This document shows, piece by piece, positions 34,487 through 43,672 of a stretch of DNA of 64,000 bases. Below the pieces are notes generated by a model. The model ran no database searches. It was not told the DNA's origin and saw only the letters and a list, made by a program, of their open reading frames with translations. A program made the position numbers and the translations under genes. The first letter of the stretch is position 1. Every line of letters begins with the position of its first letter. Origin of the DNA: G963665815 sp942492065 (GTDB lineage Bacteria; Cloacimonadota; Cloacimonadia; Cloacimonadales; JAIOQZ01); assembly GCA_942492065.1 (NCBI GenBank), contig CALODV010000013.1, positions 682,001-746,000 on the forward strand, written 5' to 3'.

Positions 34487-35713
34487 TCAGGACATTATCA
34501 ATGGAATAGAATAAGGTGTTAGCTGCTCATGCAGCATATCCCGAATATCTTCAACCTGCTTATCATACAGTTTTTTACGCTCACCTTTCAGCTTGAGAGC
34601 ACCAACCATTTTTAGCTTTTTAGGGTTGATCCATCTTCCTCGCTGTTTTAAACCGAAATGTAAGTGAGGACCTGTTGAATTACCTGTTGAACCTACTGCA
34701 CCGATTTTAGTTCCCTTTGTAACACGTTGACCTCGTCGTACATATATTCTGGATAAGTGAGCATATTGAGATGTCATGTTTGAGTGTTGAATTCTGACCT
34801 CATTTCCATATCCGCCATTTTTACCTGCAGAAACAACCTTCCCGCTTGAAACAGCATATACAGGAGTACCACGAGAGCCTCTGTAGTCAATACCATTATG
34901 GTGAATCCTTCTTCCATAGATTGGGTGAAGTCTGTACCCGAATGGTGATGTAACGTGCAGACTATTCAGCGGAGCTCTGACAGCATTCTGCAACAGTGTT
35001 TTACCTTCAGGCGTATACATTCCGTTATATGCAGAAGATTCCTCACTGTCCACAAACCTGAAAGCCTCATGGAATTTGGTCCTTTTACCGGAATAAGCAG
35101 TATAAATAACGCGCGATCGAGGTAACTTTGTCCCCTTGAAATAACGATCTTCAATGAGGACATAGAAGAAATCACCGTTTCTTGCGTCTGTCTGGAAACT
35201 GATTTCTGATTCCAAAGCATTATTCACAACTTGTTTCACTCCTTGTTCTAGTCCAAGACTCAACAGAGAGTTATTGAGGTTATTCTTAACTGTTCCGGTC
35301 AGAAATCTCATCCTGGTCTCTACCGGAAGAGTCTTTCTTTCGTAGCTATATTCTTCTTTATTTATATTGAGTATATGAGCAGTTATCACATCAGGTTTAT
35401 ATATCAGCGACAATGAATCATCTTTGGTCGTCGACCTTACAATTATCAGACTGTCCCCGGGCTGAATGCTGCTTACATCAACATATTGTCCAAGTTCATA
35501 TGTGTATTTGGCAACCTGCATATTGGTCAGTTTAGACTTTATCATCAACTCATAAAGACTTTGACCGGGTTTGATTTCAAAAGCGTAAGCATCTGAATTA
35601 ATTTTATGTTTATCTATATTTACTACTGAATCAGCAGTTTTTGCTTTTTCTTTTTCACATCCGGCTATTAAAGCTATCACCGTTAACAGACAGATAAAGT
35701 ATTTTTTTAACAT
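34487..35713 (-). CDS. M23 peptidase lipoprotein with LysM/OapA-like domain
   Basis: A 408-residue envelope protein. The signal peptide ends in the lipobox ALIAGC (Cys19). Residues 45-95 resemble the OapA/LysM-type cell-wall region (IKPGQSLYELMIKSKLT, IQPGDSLII). The C-terminal LytM/M23 domain has SPFGYRLHPIYGRRIHHNGID (the HxxxD zinc pair), GGYGNEVRI, QYAHLSRIYV, and GPHLHFGL (HxH). It should cleave peptide cross-links in peptidoglycan, as NlpD/MepM-type proteins do. ATG at 35713 follows a GGAAG-type site. It is divergent from the subtilase. Confidence 0.9.
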   Translation of the reverse strand: MLKKYFICLLTVIALIAGCEKEKAKTADSVVNIDKHKINSDAYAFEIKPGQSLYELMIKSKLTNMQVAKYTYELGQYVDVSSIQPGDSLIIVRSTTKDDSLSLIYKPDVITAHILNINKEEYSYERKTLPVETRMRFLTGTVKNNLNNSLLSLGLEQGVKQVVNNALESEISFQTDARNGDFFYVLIEDRYFKGTKLPRSRVIYTAYSGKRTKFHEAFRFVDSEESSAYNGMYTPEGKTLLQNAVRAPLNSLHVTSPFGYRLHPIYGRRIHHNGIDYRGSRGTPVYAVSSGKVVSAGKNGGYGNEVRIQHSNMTSQYAHLSRIYVRRGQRVTKGTKIGAVGSTGNSTGPHLHFGLKQRGRWINPKKLKMVGALKLKGERKKLYDKQVEDIRDMLHEQLTPYSIPLIMS

Positions 35714-36028
35714 AGCACTTCCTTGGGCAAATACATAATCGTAATAACAAATTCTCTGAAATTTACATTTATCACAATTGAGTTATGAAGGCTAAAATTG
35801 CAAGAAAAATCTACAGGTTTTTCAAAGTAATGCAGTATAATATCATATAGATGAATGATTTATTCAGCAAAGTGCGTGGTTTTCAATTGTTACATACCGT
35901 TATGAATTAGATTCATGTTATTATTTGTGATTCATAATTTTACGATTGTTATTCAAGATGCAAAAAATATTCTGAAATTAATTGACTGTATTTCTTATTA
36001 ATACAGTTTATCATTGAGAGAGGTATAC
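35714..36028. promoter_or_regulatory. Divergent intergenic region
   Basis: It holds the starts of the M23 lipoprotein (minus) and the subtilase (plus). GAGG lies five bases before the subtilase ATG. The rest is AT-rich with no clear hairpin or open frame. Confidence 0.5.
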
Positions 36029-39000
36029 ATGAAAATATTTAAATTATGTTTTTCTATATGCCTGTTATGCCTTGCTTTTAATATTGCGGCTACAGAACAG
36101 GCATTGGATAATAAGATCAGCGATGATCTTAATGAAGCTTTAACAACCAACGATAGCTTTATTGACGTTAATATTCACCTTATAGGTTATCCTCAGGGAG
36201 AACTGATAAAAATGGTGCAGGATATGAAAAACTCTGAAAAACGTCATTTTGTAAGAAATGAACTGACTGCATTTAACGATGAAAGTCAGAAAGAAGTTAT
36301 CAGTATTCTCGAAAACAATTCTGATAAAGTTGTAAACTACAACTCATATTGGATTGCAAATGTAATTACTGCCAGAATAAGCCGTGAGCTTATTCCGGAA
36401 CTGGCTTTGGTCGATAATGTATTCATGCTAGATCATGACAAAGTTAAAAAAATGCTGGTTGACCCTGTATCCAGAGACAATGAGGCCCAAAATACAACTG
36501 AACGAGATATAGCTCAGAATGTACTGGATGTTCAGGCTGATATGGTCTGGAGTGACGGTTATCAGGGAAGCGGAATTATTGTTGCAGTTCTTGATACCGG
36601 TGTAAACTACAACCATAATGACTTAGCCGGGAACATGTGGACAGACACCCAGTTCCCTTATCATGGTTATGACTTCGCATATGACGACAACAACCCCATG
36701 GACGGTGACGGCCACGGTACACATTGTGCAGGAACAATTGCCGGACAAGGAGCTTCAGGAACACAGACTGGTGTAGCCCCACAAGCCACAATCATGGCAC
36801 TTAAGGTTCTTCTGGATGATGGTGATGGTCAAGAATCCAGTGTCTGGAGCGCAGCCCAGTTTGCAATAGATCATGGAGCAAATGTATTAAGTATTTCACT
36901 TGGATGGATGCACATGCATAATCCTGCTTATTCAACCTGGAGGTCTACATTTGAGACAGTTCAGGCTGCAGGTGTTGTGGCAATGGTTGCTGCAGGAAAT
37001 GAAGGTGACTACGGCTGGCTTCAGCCACCAAGGAATGTTGGAACTCCGGGTAACTGCCCACCACCATGGCTCCACCCTGACCAAACTCTTACTGGTGGAA
37101 CATCAGGCGTTATAAGTATTGGTGCTTCCGATGGAACATCATCTGTTGCATCATTCTCCAGCAGAGGACCATGTATGTGGAGCGATGTAAGCCCTTACAA
37201 TGACTATCCGTACAATCCGGAAATGGGACTTATCAGACCGGATGTCTGTGCCCCAGGAGTAGGTATTACATCTCTTGATTACAGCGACGCATCAGGTTAT
37301 GAATACGGCTGGGATGGTACATCCATGGCAACCCCATGTACTGCAGGTATCGCTGCTCTTATGCTTTCTAAAAATCCGGACTTAAGTCCTGCCGAAATAG
37401 ATCAAATTCTTGAGACTACTGCAACACCACTTGTTCAGGGAAAAAACAGCAACTCAGGATCAGGTATCGTAAATGCTTATCTGGCTGTACAAACAGTTTC
37501 ACTCCCAAACACACCTCCTGATCAGACACTGAATCCTGTTCCCGCAGATGCTGCGATCAACGTGGGAACAACTCCCGAATTACGCTGGGAGAGACCTTCA
37601 GGAACAAGACACTATAAATTATATTTTGGAACAGATAATCCTCCAACAAATATGGTTTTTGCAGATAGTATTAATACCACGAGTTATTTGCTGGACTCAT
37701 TACTGACATTCAGTACTACATATTACTGGAGAGTTGATGCGGTAAACAGTTATGCTGAAACTCCCGGGAACGTCTGGAGTTTTACAACAGGTGCTGAACC
37801 TGATATAGATTTTGAAGAAGGTCACTTTGTAGACTATCAATGGTTTAATCAAACGCTATATCTCTGGAATTTCAATCAGCAGCAGGCTTACAATGGCAGC
37901 TACAGCCTTAAATCAGGCGGAGTACCGGATAATCAGTCATCTGAACTGTTAATGACTCTGAATGTACTTGAAGACGGCAATATCTCATTCTACAGAAAAG
38001 TATCATGTGCTGATTCAGATAATGATGACGGGGATTACCTTTCATTCAGTATCGATGATACAGAAATGGGAAGATGGGACGGCGAAGAAGACTGGGATAT
38101 TGTTACTTACCCGGTAACAGCCGGACAACACTCATTTACCTGGATTTATCAGAAAAATGCATCTTCCTCATCAGGATCAGATTGTGGTTGGATTGATTAT
38201 ATCATGCTGCCCCCTCATGCAAGAAAATTAAAATGCCTCAACTACTCTGTTGAAAATATAAATGAATTATCTGTAAGCTGGGAAAACCCATATGTATCCA
38301 CCGGTACATATCTTGGTTGCCGTATTTTCAAGAACGATGAAGATTATGCTTTCATCAGCTACGATTCTCCATCTGTATTTACAGATACTGGCATTGATAG
38401 AGGTGATACAGAATATACTATGAGAGCTGAGTACCAGAACAATATTTTCAGAGATATTGATTTTACCGTCAGTGTAGATTTTGAAGACCCATACAATCTT
38501 ATGGGAAACCATGTAATCCATAATGACTTTGAATTTACCTGGAGCTATGATTTCCCTTCAGACAGAAGCTTCTCACAATTTGAGTTATTTATGGATGATG
38601 AGGTTATCGCAACAACGGTAGATACATCAGTTGTAGTGAGTGATTTAACTGCGGGAGAACACTTATTTAAAGTAAGAGCTGATTATGATGGAGCCTATAG
38701 TGATTTCTCCGATGAATACCTTCTTTTCATTATAAGCAATGACGAAACAGATGCCCCTGAATTACTTCCAACCGGAATTAACAGCATCTACCCGTCTCCA
38801 TTTAATCCTGAAACAACTATATCATTCAGTCTGGAAAAAGAATCCCAGGCAGAAGTCTCCGTATATAATGTTAAGGGAGAAAAAGTCACAACTCTTTCTA
38901 AAGGTGTATTAGATGCCGGAAGTCATAATATAAAATGGACTGGTACCAACAGAACAGGAAATGCTGTATCATCAGGTGTGTATTTCTTCGTACTTAAAAC

Positions 39001-39043
39001 AAATAAATCTCAGGATGTTAAAAAAGCAATTCTGCTGAAATAG
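36029..39043 (+). CDS. Exported subtilase with sorting domain
   Basis: A 1004-residue subtilisin-type (S8) serine protease. Signal peptide MKIFKLCFSICLLCLAFNIA and a propeptide of about 120 residues precede the catalytic triad: Asp189 (VAVLDTGVNYNHNDL), His229 (DGHGTHCAG), and Ser432 (GTSMATPC). An fn3-like domain follows at about 500-590 (PPDQTLNPVPAD, YYWRVDAVN), then a jelly-roll-like stretch (SLKSGGVPDN), two more Ig-like regions and a FlgD-like domain (IYPSPFNPETTISF, YNVKGEKV, SSGVYFFVLKT) ending AILLK. ATG at 36029 is preferred, as GAGG lies five bases before it. It probably acts outside the cell. Confidence 0.92.
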   Translation: MKIFKLCFSICLLCLAFNIAATEQALDNKISDDLNEALTTNDSFIDVNIHLIGYPQGELIKMVQDMKNSEKRHFVRNELTAFNDESQKEVISILENNSDKVVNYNSYWIANVITARISRELIPELALVDNVFMLDHDKVKKMLVDPVSRDNEAQNTTERDIAQNVLDVQADMVWSDGYQGSGIIVAVLDTGVNYNHNDLAGNMWTDTQFPYHGYDFAYDDNNPMDGDGHGTHCAGTIAGQGASGTQTGVAPQATIMALKVLLDDGDGQESSVWSAAQFAIDHGANVLSISLGWMHMHNPAYSTWRSTFETVQAAGVVAMVAAGNEGDYGWLQPPRNVGTPGNCPPPWLHPDQTLTGGTSGVISIGASDGTSSVASFSSRGPCMWSDVSPYNDYPYNPEMGLIRPDVCAPGVGITSLDYSDASGYEYGWDGTSMATPCTAGIAALMLSKNPDLSPAEIDQILETTATPLVQGKNSNSGSGIVNAYLAVQTVSLPNTPPDQTLNPVPADAAINVGTTPELRWERPSGTRHYKLYFGTDNPPTNMVFADSINTTSYLLDSLLTFSTTYYWRVDAVNSYAETPGNVWSFTTGAEPDIDFEEGHFVDYQWFNQTLYLWNFNQQQAYNGSYSLKSGGVPDNQSSELLMTLNVLEDGNISFYRKVSCADSDNDDGDYLSFSIDDTEMGRWDGEEDWDIVTYPVTAGQHSFTWIYQKNASSSSGSDCGWIDYIMLPPHARKLKCLNYSVENINELSVSWENPYVSTGTYLGCRIFKNDEDYAFISYDSPSVFTDTGIDRGDTEYTMRAEYQNNIFRDIDFTVSVDFEDPYNLMGNHVIHNDFEFTWSYDFPSDRSFSQFELFMDDEVIATTVDTSVVVSDLTAGEHLFKVRADYDGAYSDFSDEYLLFIISNDETDAPELLPTGINSIYPSPFNPETTISFSLEKESQAEVSVYNVKGEKVTTLSKGVLDAGSHNIKWTGTNRTGNAVSSGVYFFVLKTNKSQDVKKAILLK

Positions 39044-39063
39044 ATAATTATCTTGATTGTATA

Positions 39064-39094
39064 AGCCTGTAGATAACCTCTGCAGGCTTTTTTT
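39064..39094 (+). terminator. Terminator after the subtilase
   Basis: AGCCTGTAGA pairs with TCTGCAGGCT (10 bp with one G-U), 5-base loop, followed by seven T. It lies 20 bases after the subtilase stop. Confidence 0.9.
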
Positions 39095-39122
39095 GTGGGT
39101 TGAAGTAATTAGATGTCTATAT

Positions 39123-39155
39123 AAAAAAAAGACTGCTGAAACTATCAACAGTCTT
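39123..39155 (-). terminator. Terminator for the downstream tRNA-Glu
   Basis: AAGACTG (39129-39135) pairs with CAGTCTT (39149-39155), with further pairing inside. On the minus strand the stem runs into T8. It follows the tRNA-Glu at 39178 by about 20 bases. Confidence 0.8.
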
Positions 39156-39177
39156 ACCTGACAGGCAGGTGCCAAAA

Positions 39178-39252
39178 TGGCAATCCCTAGGGGAGTCGAA
39201 CCCCTGTTGCAGGAATGAAAATCCTGAGTCCTAACCACTAGACGAAGGGATC
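39178..39252 (-). tRNA. tRNA-Glu (UUC), copy 1
   Basis: A 75-base tRNA with encoded CCA. The acceptor GATCCCT pairs with AGGGATT (G-U at the end), D-arm GTCTAGTGGTTAGGAC, anticodon stem CAGGA/TCCTG with loop TTTTCAT, so anticodon TTC, and T-loop TTCGACT. It is identical over its length to the copy at 39352. Confidence 0.95.
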
Positions 39253-39310
39253 AAAAATATATTAAATGATGTCATTTTACAAAAATGTAGATGAAATCCG
39301 ATGATAATCC

Positions 39311-39339
39311 AAAAAAAGCACCTGCTAATGCAGATGCTT
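39311..39339 (-). terminator. Terminator between the two tRNA-Glu genes
   Basis: AAGCACCTGC (39316-39325) pairs with GCAGATGCTT (39330-39339), loop TAAT, one G-U. On the minus strand T7 follows. It lies 12 bases after the upstream tRNA-Glu, so each tRNA-Glu has its own terminator. Confidence 0.85.
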
Positions 39340-39351
39340 TGTATGTTAAAG

Positions 39352-39426
39352 TGGCAATCCCTAGGGGAGTCGAACCCCTGTTGCAGGAATGAAAATCCTG
39401 AGTCCTAACCACTAGACGAAGGGATC
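39352..39426 (-). tRNA. tRNA-Glu (UUC), copy 2
   Basis: Identical to the copy at 39178-39252 including the encoded CCA. Anticodon TTC. Confidence 0.95.
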
Positions 39427-39448
39427 ATCAAACTTTTAAAGATCAAAA

Positions 39449-39523
39449 TGGTGAGCCTGGATGGATTCGAACCATCGACTCTCTGCTTAAAAGGCAGATA
39501 CTCTACCACTGAGTTACAAGCCC
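39449..39523 (-). tRNA. tRNA-Lys (UUU)
   Basis: A 75-base tRNA with encoded CCA. Acceptor GGGCTTG with CAGGCTC (two G-U), anticodon stem TCTGC/GCAGA with loop CTTTTAA, so anticodon TTT. It is the first tRNA of the minus-strand run. Confidence 0.95.
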
Positions 39524-39680
39524 ATATCGATTTACGTGTGTCAACTTATGAAAGGCGTTTTTTGCTGTCAAGGATAAATTTCAAATATTTTTCTAAAATC
39601 TTACTTCAGCTTACACAACCGATTTTAACCGGAATCTCATAGATATAGAGTATACAGCTCATGCCTATCCACAGGCTCTG

Positions 39681-40322
39681 CTAGATCTGAGATAAAACTC
39701 CGACAAACGGGTTCTGAACCTTTTCATCACCTATTGTTGTTTCATCTCCATGACCAGGTAAAACCTTAGTGTCATCATCCAGCTGCCACAATTTTTCTTT
39801 GATTGATTCAATGATCTTTTCCATGGAACCGTCCGGAAAATCTGTACGCCCAATACTGTTCTCAAATATAGTATCACCTGAAAACAGCAGATTGTCAACT
39901 AAAAAACATACAGAACCGGAAGTATGTCCCGGAGTATGAATTACCATTATATTGCTGCCGCCGATATTGATGATATCTCCATCTTTCAATATCTGGTCAG
40001 CAGGTGCAAACTTAACCTTGTTTTCCATAAAACTGCTCAGGTTTTTCACAGGATCAACCAGTTTTTCAGCATCATGTTTATGAATAGCTACACCGGCATT
40101 GGTCTTTTCTCTGAAAAAATCAACACCGCCAATGTGATCCCCGTGTCCATGAGTCAGAAGAATATGACTGATTTCTATTTTTTCCCTTTTGAGGAAATTC
40201 ACAACTTTATCCGAGGCATCTGCCGGATCAACCAGCACGCCGCAACTGCAGTCCTTATCATAAATAACATAAGTATTGGTTCCAAAAGACGGCAGAAGAT
40301 TAAAAACTTTATACTTTACCAT
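39681..40322 (-). CDS. Metallo-beta-lactamase fold hydrolase, glyoxalase II-like
   Basis: A 213-residue protein of the MBL superfamily. The metal motif HGHGDH lies at 58-63, with HTPGHTSGSV, FSGDTIF and PGHGDETTIG supplying further ligands. Its compact length and the TNTYVIYDK start resemble glyoxalase II-like thioester hydrolases or persulfide dioxygenase relatives; the substrate is not fixed by sequence. The upstream PP-loop gene ends nine bases before the start, so they are cotranscribed. Confidence 0.88.
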   Translation of the reverse strand: MVKYKVFNLLPSFGTNTYVIYDKDCSCGVLVDPADASDKVVNFLKREKIEISHILLTHGHGDHIGGVDFFREKTNAGVAIHKHDAEKLVDPVKNLSSFMENKVKFAPADQILKDGDIINIGGSNIMVIHTPGHTSGSVCFLVDNLLFSGDTIFENSIGRTDFPDGSMEKIIESIKEKLWQLDDDTKVLPGHGDETTIGDEKVQNPFVGVLSQI

Positions 40323-40330
40323 TACTTCCC

Positions 40331-41314
40331 CTATAGCTTGTATTCATTTACAAAATCTTCATTAACATTCTCTACCATGATGGCATTGTTAAGAGCATAG
40401 TTCTGACCGTATCGTACTTCTGCCGATTTAACGTCTTTATTCGTGTAATAAAGAACTAATCTCGCTGCAAGTTCGATTTCAGGTTTTGATACTACTCCGA
40501 GATGAAAAATCACTCCGATTGGTCCACGCATATTCGGAACCTTAAGAACTGGTTCTGTGGTTACTTTATCAGCCATAATCTTGATGTCGCGAGATGTTTT
40601 GCCGATAACTACTTTCATGTTCTCATTAATCCTGAAGTGTCTTCCCAGACGCAGAAACGACGCATTGACCGGATCAAGCATATTGTTCTCACGCAAATCA
40701 ACCAGCTTTGCTTTTAACCCGGTTTCCGTGAGAAGACAACCGCCCCCAGGATTAGAATACTCTTCTATTCCAAGCTCCGCTGCCAGCTCCATCTGGCGTT
40801 TTCTGCCGCGGCCCTGAATGTCCAGCATTTCTTCTTTATTAACCCAGCCTTCTCTGACAGGCAATGTATCTGCGATAAGCCTCTGACATAGAGGTCTGAC
40901 AATCAGATCTGCCACACCGCTGATTTTCTTAACGGCATTCATGGCATCAGCTCTCTGAGACATTGGTCTTTGCCCCAGAACCTCTCCGGATATAAGAAAC
41001 TGTGCATCGTACTCCTTCAGCAATTCACCTGCTTTACGGAACATGATTCCATGACAGTCGATGCATGGATTAAGACTTTTGCCAAATCCATATCTGGGAT
41101 TTTTCATCATTTCGAGATGTTCGTCGGTAAGGTCTATTACTTCAACTCTGATTCCGGCATGCTGTGCAGCTTCTATCGCCTTTTTTGGTCCGAAAAAGGG
41201 AGTTTTAAAAAATATGGGTATAACTCTATATCCGAGTTTCTGCATATATTTAACGCTCAGTACACTGTCCAGTCCACCGGAAAATAATGCCAGAGCAGAA
41301 TATTCTCTTTTCAT
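40331..41314 (-). CDS. PP-loop ATPase, ThiI/MnmA-like tRNA sulfur-transfer protein
   Basis: A 327-residue PP-loop protein. The loop SGGLDS is at 12-17; a CxxC motif (Cys84, Cys87) follows in NPCIDCHG, and a further Cys lies in NPGGGCLLT. The order and the C-terminal ferredoxin-like part (PIGVIFHLG) resemble bacterial proteins annotated as ThiI-like or tRNA-thiouridylase-like. PP-loop enzymes adenylate a base and then add sulfur. No ferredoxin or IscS gene lies beside it. Tentative role: tRNA thiolation. Confidence 0.75.
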   Translation of the reverse strand: MKREYSALALFSGGLDSVLSVKYMQKLGYRVIPIFFKTPFFGPKKAIEAAQHAGIRVEVIDLTDEHLEMMKNPRYGFGKSLNPCIDCHGIMFRKAGELLKEYDAQFLISGEVLGQRPMSQRADAMNAVKKISGVADLIVRPLCQRLIADTLPVREGWVNKEEMLDIQGRGRKRQMELAAELGIEEYSNPGGGCLLTETGLKAKLVDLRENNMLDPVNASFLRLGRHFRINENMKVVIGKTSRDIKIMADKVTTEPVLKVPNMRGPIGVIFHLGVVSKPEIELAARLVLYYTNKDVKSAEVRYGQNYALNNAIMVENVNEDFVNEYKL

Positions 41315-41636
41315 ACTTTTCCTTTCATTATCAATTAGAGAGCTAAGTTTCTCTCTATATCTTCCGTGTAATTAAACTTGAAAATGTTAATAATGTCAAG
41401 TATGAATAAAACTCATATTTTGGGACGTATCGACACTGACAGCATTTTGTTATATTTAATTTTCACCTGTTTCTAGTTCTACAATTGTTTATTAGTAACA
41501 GAAATGACTATATTTATTAATCGTTACTAAATAATGGTCATTAGGTTTTATTCGGATATCTGTAGTGCTGAACTGCATGTTTTTGTATTTACATTATTAT
41601 CTTGCTATATTGATATTATTTTATAATTTTTGCATT
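41315..41636. promoter_or_regulatory. Divergent intergenic region before mntP
   Basis: AT-rich, with TATAAT at 41622-41627 about ten bases before the mntP ATG, so a nearly leaderless transcript is possible. I searched by eye for a yybP-ykoY manganese riboswitch and saw none. No ribosome binding site precedes the ATG. Confidence 0.4.
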
Positions 41637-42203
41637 ATGACTGAAATGATTGAAATAATACTTATCGCTGTCGGACTTGCTATGGATGCTTTTGCAGTGT
41701 CTATAAGCTGTGGTGCCGGTTTTAAATGTTTTGACCTGAAATATGCTCTGAAAATAGCATTTCTGTTTGGTTTATTCCAGGCTGTTATGCCTCTTGCAGG
41801 CTGGCTTCTGGGGTCAACCTTTATCGGCTGGTTTATAGGCTACACACACTGGGTTGCTTTTGGGCTGTTATTCCTTATCGGGATGAAAATGCTGATAGAT
41901 GCAGTTAAGGAAATCAGGAGCAAAGAGGAAAAACCCGAGTTCTGCTATCCTAAAAAACTGTCTGTGCTGCTTGGGCTGGCATTAGCTACCAGTATAGATG
42001 CATTTGCAGTCGGGCTGAGCTTTTCCATGCTTAAAATGACAATAATGTCGGCAGTTATTATTATTGGAGTAATAACTTTTATTTTGTCTTTTGCCGGTAA
42101 ATATATAGGATATAAGATAGGACATATCTTTGAAGATAAAGTCGAAATAGTAGGAGCTTTGATTCTCATTGGAATAAGCTTAAAAATAATAATTATGAGG
42201 TAA
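41637..42203 (+). CDS. mntP: Manganese efflux protein MntP
   Basis: A 188-residue inner membrane protein with six helices that exports Mn2+. The two pseudo-repeats carry the conserved acidic residues: GLAMDAFAVSISCG near the N-terminus and LATSIDAFAVGLSFS in the second half, both family hallmarks. ATG at 41637 matches the family N-terminus; the in-frame extension back to 41565 has no site. The zupT-like gene begins three bases after its stop. Confidence 0.93.
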   Translation: MTEMIEIILIAVGLAMDAFAVSISCGAGFKCFDLKYALKIAFLFGLFQAVMPLAGWLLGSTFIGWFIGYTHWVAFGLLFLIGMKMLIDAVKEIRSKEEKPEFCYPKKLSVLLGLALATSIDAFAVGLSFSMLKMTIMSAVIIIGVITFILSFAGKYIGYKIGHIFEDKVEIVGALILIGISLKIIIMR

Positions 42204-42206
42204 GTA

Positions 42207-43013
42207 ATGGATAAATACAATATCCTCTTTGCGTTTGGACTGACACTTTTTGCCGGACTTGCTACCGGTATTGGCAGTGCTCTCGCTTTTTTTGCAAAAA
42301 AGACAAATACAAAACTGCTGTCCGTTGCTCTGGGATTTTCTGCCGGAGTGATGATTTACGTTTCATTTGTAGAGATATTTCTTAAAGCAAAAGATGCCCT
42401 TTCTGCTGCAGCAGGTCCAACAAAAGGATACTGGTATACAACACTGGCTTTCTTTGGCGGAATGCTGTTTATTGGGTTGATTGACAAACTTGTTCCTGAT
42501 TTTGAAAATCCGCACGAAGCCAGATCAATTGAAGAAATGGACAAAGGTAAGTCAAAAAAAGGGAGTCTTTTAAGAATGGGTATGTTCTCTGCATTGGCTA
42601 TTGCAATTCACAACTTTCCGGAAGGTCTGGCGACATTCTCTGCTGCCCTTAAAGAACCATCTCTCGGTATTGGTATTGCAATTGCAATTGCTATTCATAA
42701 TATCCCGGAAGGTATAGCTGTATCAATTCCGATTTACTATTCAACCGGCAGTAAGAAAAAAGCTTTTATCTATTCATTTCTTTCAGGACTGTCAGAACCG
42801 GTTGGTGCACTGGTTGGCTTTGTCCTGCTTAAAGCATTCTTTAACGATATAGTTTTTGGTGTATTGTTTGCCAGCGTGGCAGGGATTATGGTATTTATAT
42901 CTCTGGATGAGCTTCTGCCTACAGCCCATAAATACGGTGAACACCATCTGGCAATCTACGGACTTGTGGGAGGAATGGCAGTCATGGCTTTAAGCCTGCT
43001 GATGTTTGCATAG
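42207..43013 (+). CDS. zupT: ZIP-family metal transporter ZupT
   Basis: A 268-residue ZIP transporter with eight helices. The metal-binding helices 4 and 5 show HNFPEGLATF and HNIPEGIAVSIPIYYS, and helix 2 holds SVALGFSAGVMIYVSFVEI. ZupT takes up Zn2+, Fe2+ and Mn2+ across the inner membrane. It is cotranscribed with mntP, an exporter for Mn2+. GAGG (atgaggtaagtaATG) precedes the start and overlaps the mntP stop. Confidence 0.92.
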   Translation: MDKYNILFAFGLTLFAGLATGIGSALAFFAKKTNTKLLSVALGFSAGVMIYVSFVEIFLKAKDALSAAAGPTKGYWYTTLAFFGGMLFIGLIDKLVPDFENPHEARSIEEMDKGKSKKGSLLRMGMFSALAIAIHNFPEGLATFSAALKEPSLGIGIAIAIAIHNIPEGIAVSIPIYYSTGSKKKAFIYSFLSGLSEPVGALVGFVLLKAFFNDIVFGVLFASVAGIMVFISLDELLPTAHKYGEHHLAIYGLVGGMAVMALSLLMFA

Positions 43014-43309
43014 GATAGTACAGGGAAAGCAGTTGATTTAGTATACTGGAGCGTATACAATTAGTGAAAAATCATGATTATCTGCATCCTTATTAATCTT
43101 TAATAGCTTACCTCATTTGGGTATTTCCTTCTTTTTCTCTTGTATAAAAAAATTTTACGTTTAGAAATCCTGAAGCCTTGGAAGGATTTTAGGAAAGATT
43201 TATGGTTTCAGCTTGCTGAAAATACATCTGAAAAAGATGTCGTTTCTTTTGCTTCTTTTCTTTAGTCATATAAAGAAAATGAAGGTAATCAGTTCAATGG
43301 TAGTTCACT

Positions 43310-43332
43310 GAGTCCCGATGAAGTCGGGAAAG
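43310..43332. repeat. GAGTCCCGA mini-hairpin, copy 1
   Basis: CCCGA and TCGGG pair around a short loop in GAGTCCCGATGAAGTCGGG. Related copies are at 49464-49485 (opposite strand) and 49529-49550. Confidence 0.6.
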
Positions 43333-43421
43333 TGAATAAACTTTATAACATAAGAACGACCAAAATTATGTTTCACACAATCTGCCAATCAGCCTAACTT
43401 ACTGATAAAGTTAGAGTTGTA

Positions 43422-43452
43422 AGCTCCCTGAGCGGAGTCGAAGGGATTATTT
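43422..43452. repeat. CCCTGAG-CGGAGTCGAAGGG repeat, copy 1
   Basis: AGCTCCCTGAGCGGAGTCG followed by AAGGGATTA. A shorter copy is at 49605-49625, and AGGGAGCTT at 49486-49494 is its reverse complement. Confidence 0.6.
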
Positions 43453-43672
43453 CAACACTGCAGTTAAACACCTATAGTCCCTGTCAAATCGAGAAGAAAT
43501 ATGATTTATCCTGAAGAAGCATTGGGAATATTGCAGACACCTAAACGGCAACAATCCCAGTATAAAACTTAATCAGGAAAATAAAATGCTTTACTTTTTT
43601 GAAAGCACAAAAGAGATAAGGTTAAGAACTGACAGATATGAGAAGCTGATGAAAAGAAATTAGGGAGGTCAT

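Larger units (their letters stand above)
43014..43672. other. Long non-coding region with repeat fragments
   Basis: About 660 bases without a supported gene. It contains GTATAC..GTATAC (43051-43066), the mini-hairpin GAGTCCCGATGAAGTCGGG at 43310-43332, and a CCCTGAGCGGAGTCGAAGGG block at 43422-43452. Fragments here resemble those at 49460-49650. The final 10 bases hold GGGAGG for the next gene, which starts with TTG at 43673. Confidence 0.7.

Noticed and set aside
39178..39523. tRNA cluster as an integration site of a genomic island
   Set aside because: No repeated tRNA 3' fragment or integrase found nearby; the second tRNA-Glu is full length.
41400..41636. Possible yybP-ykoY manganese riboswitch before mntP
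   Set aside because: I found no match to the conserved GC-rich core; the region is uniformly AT-rich.
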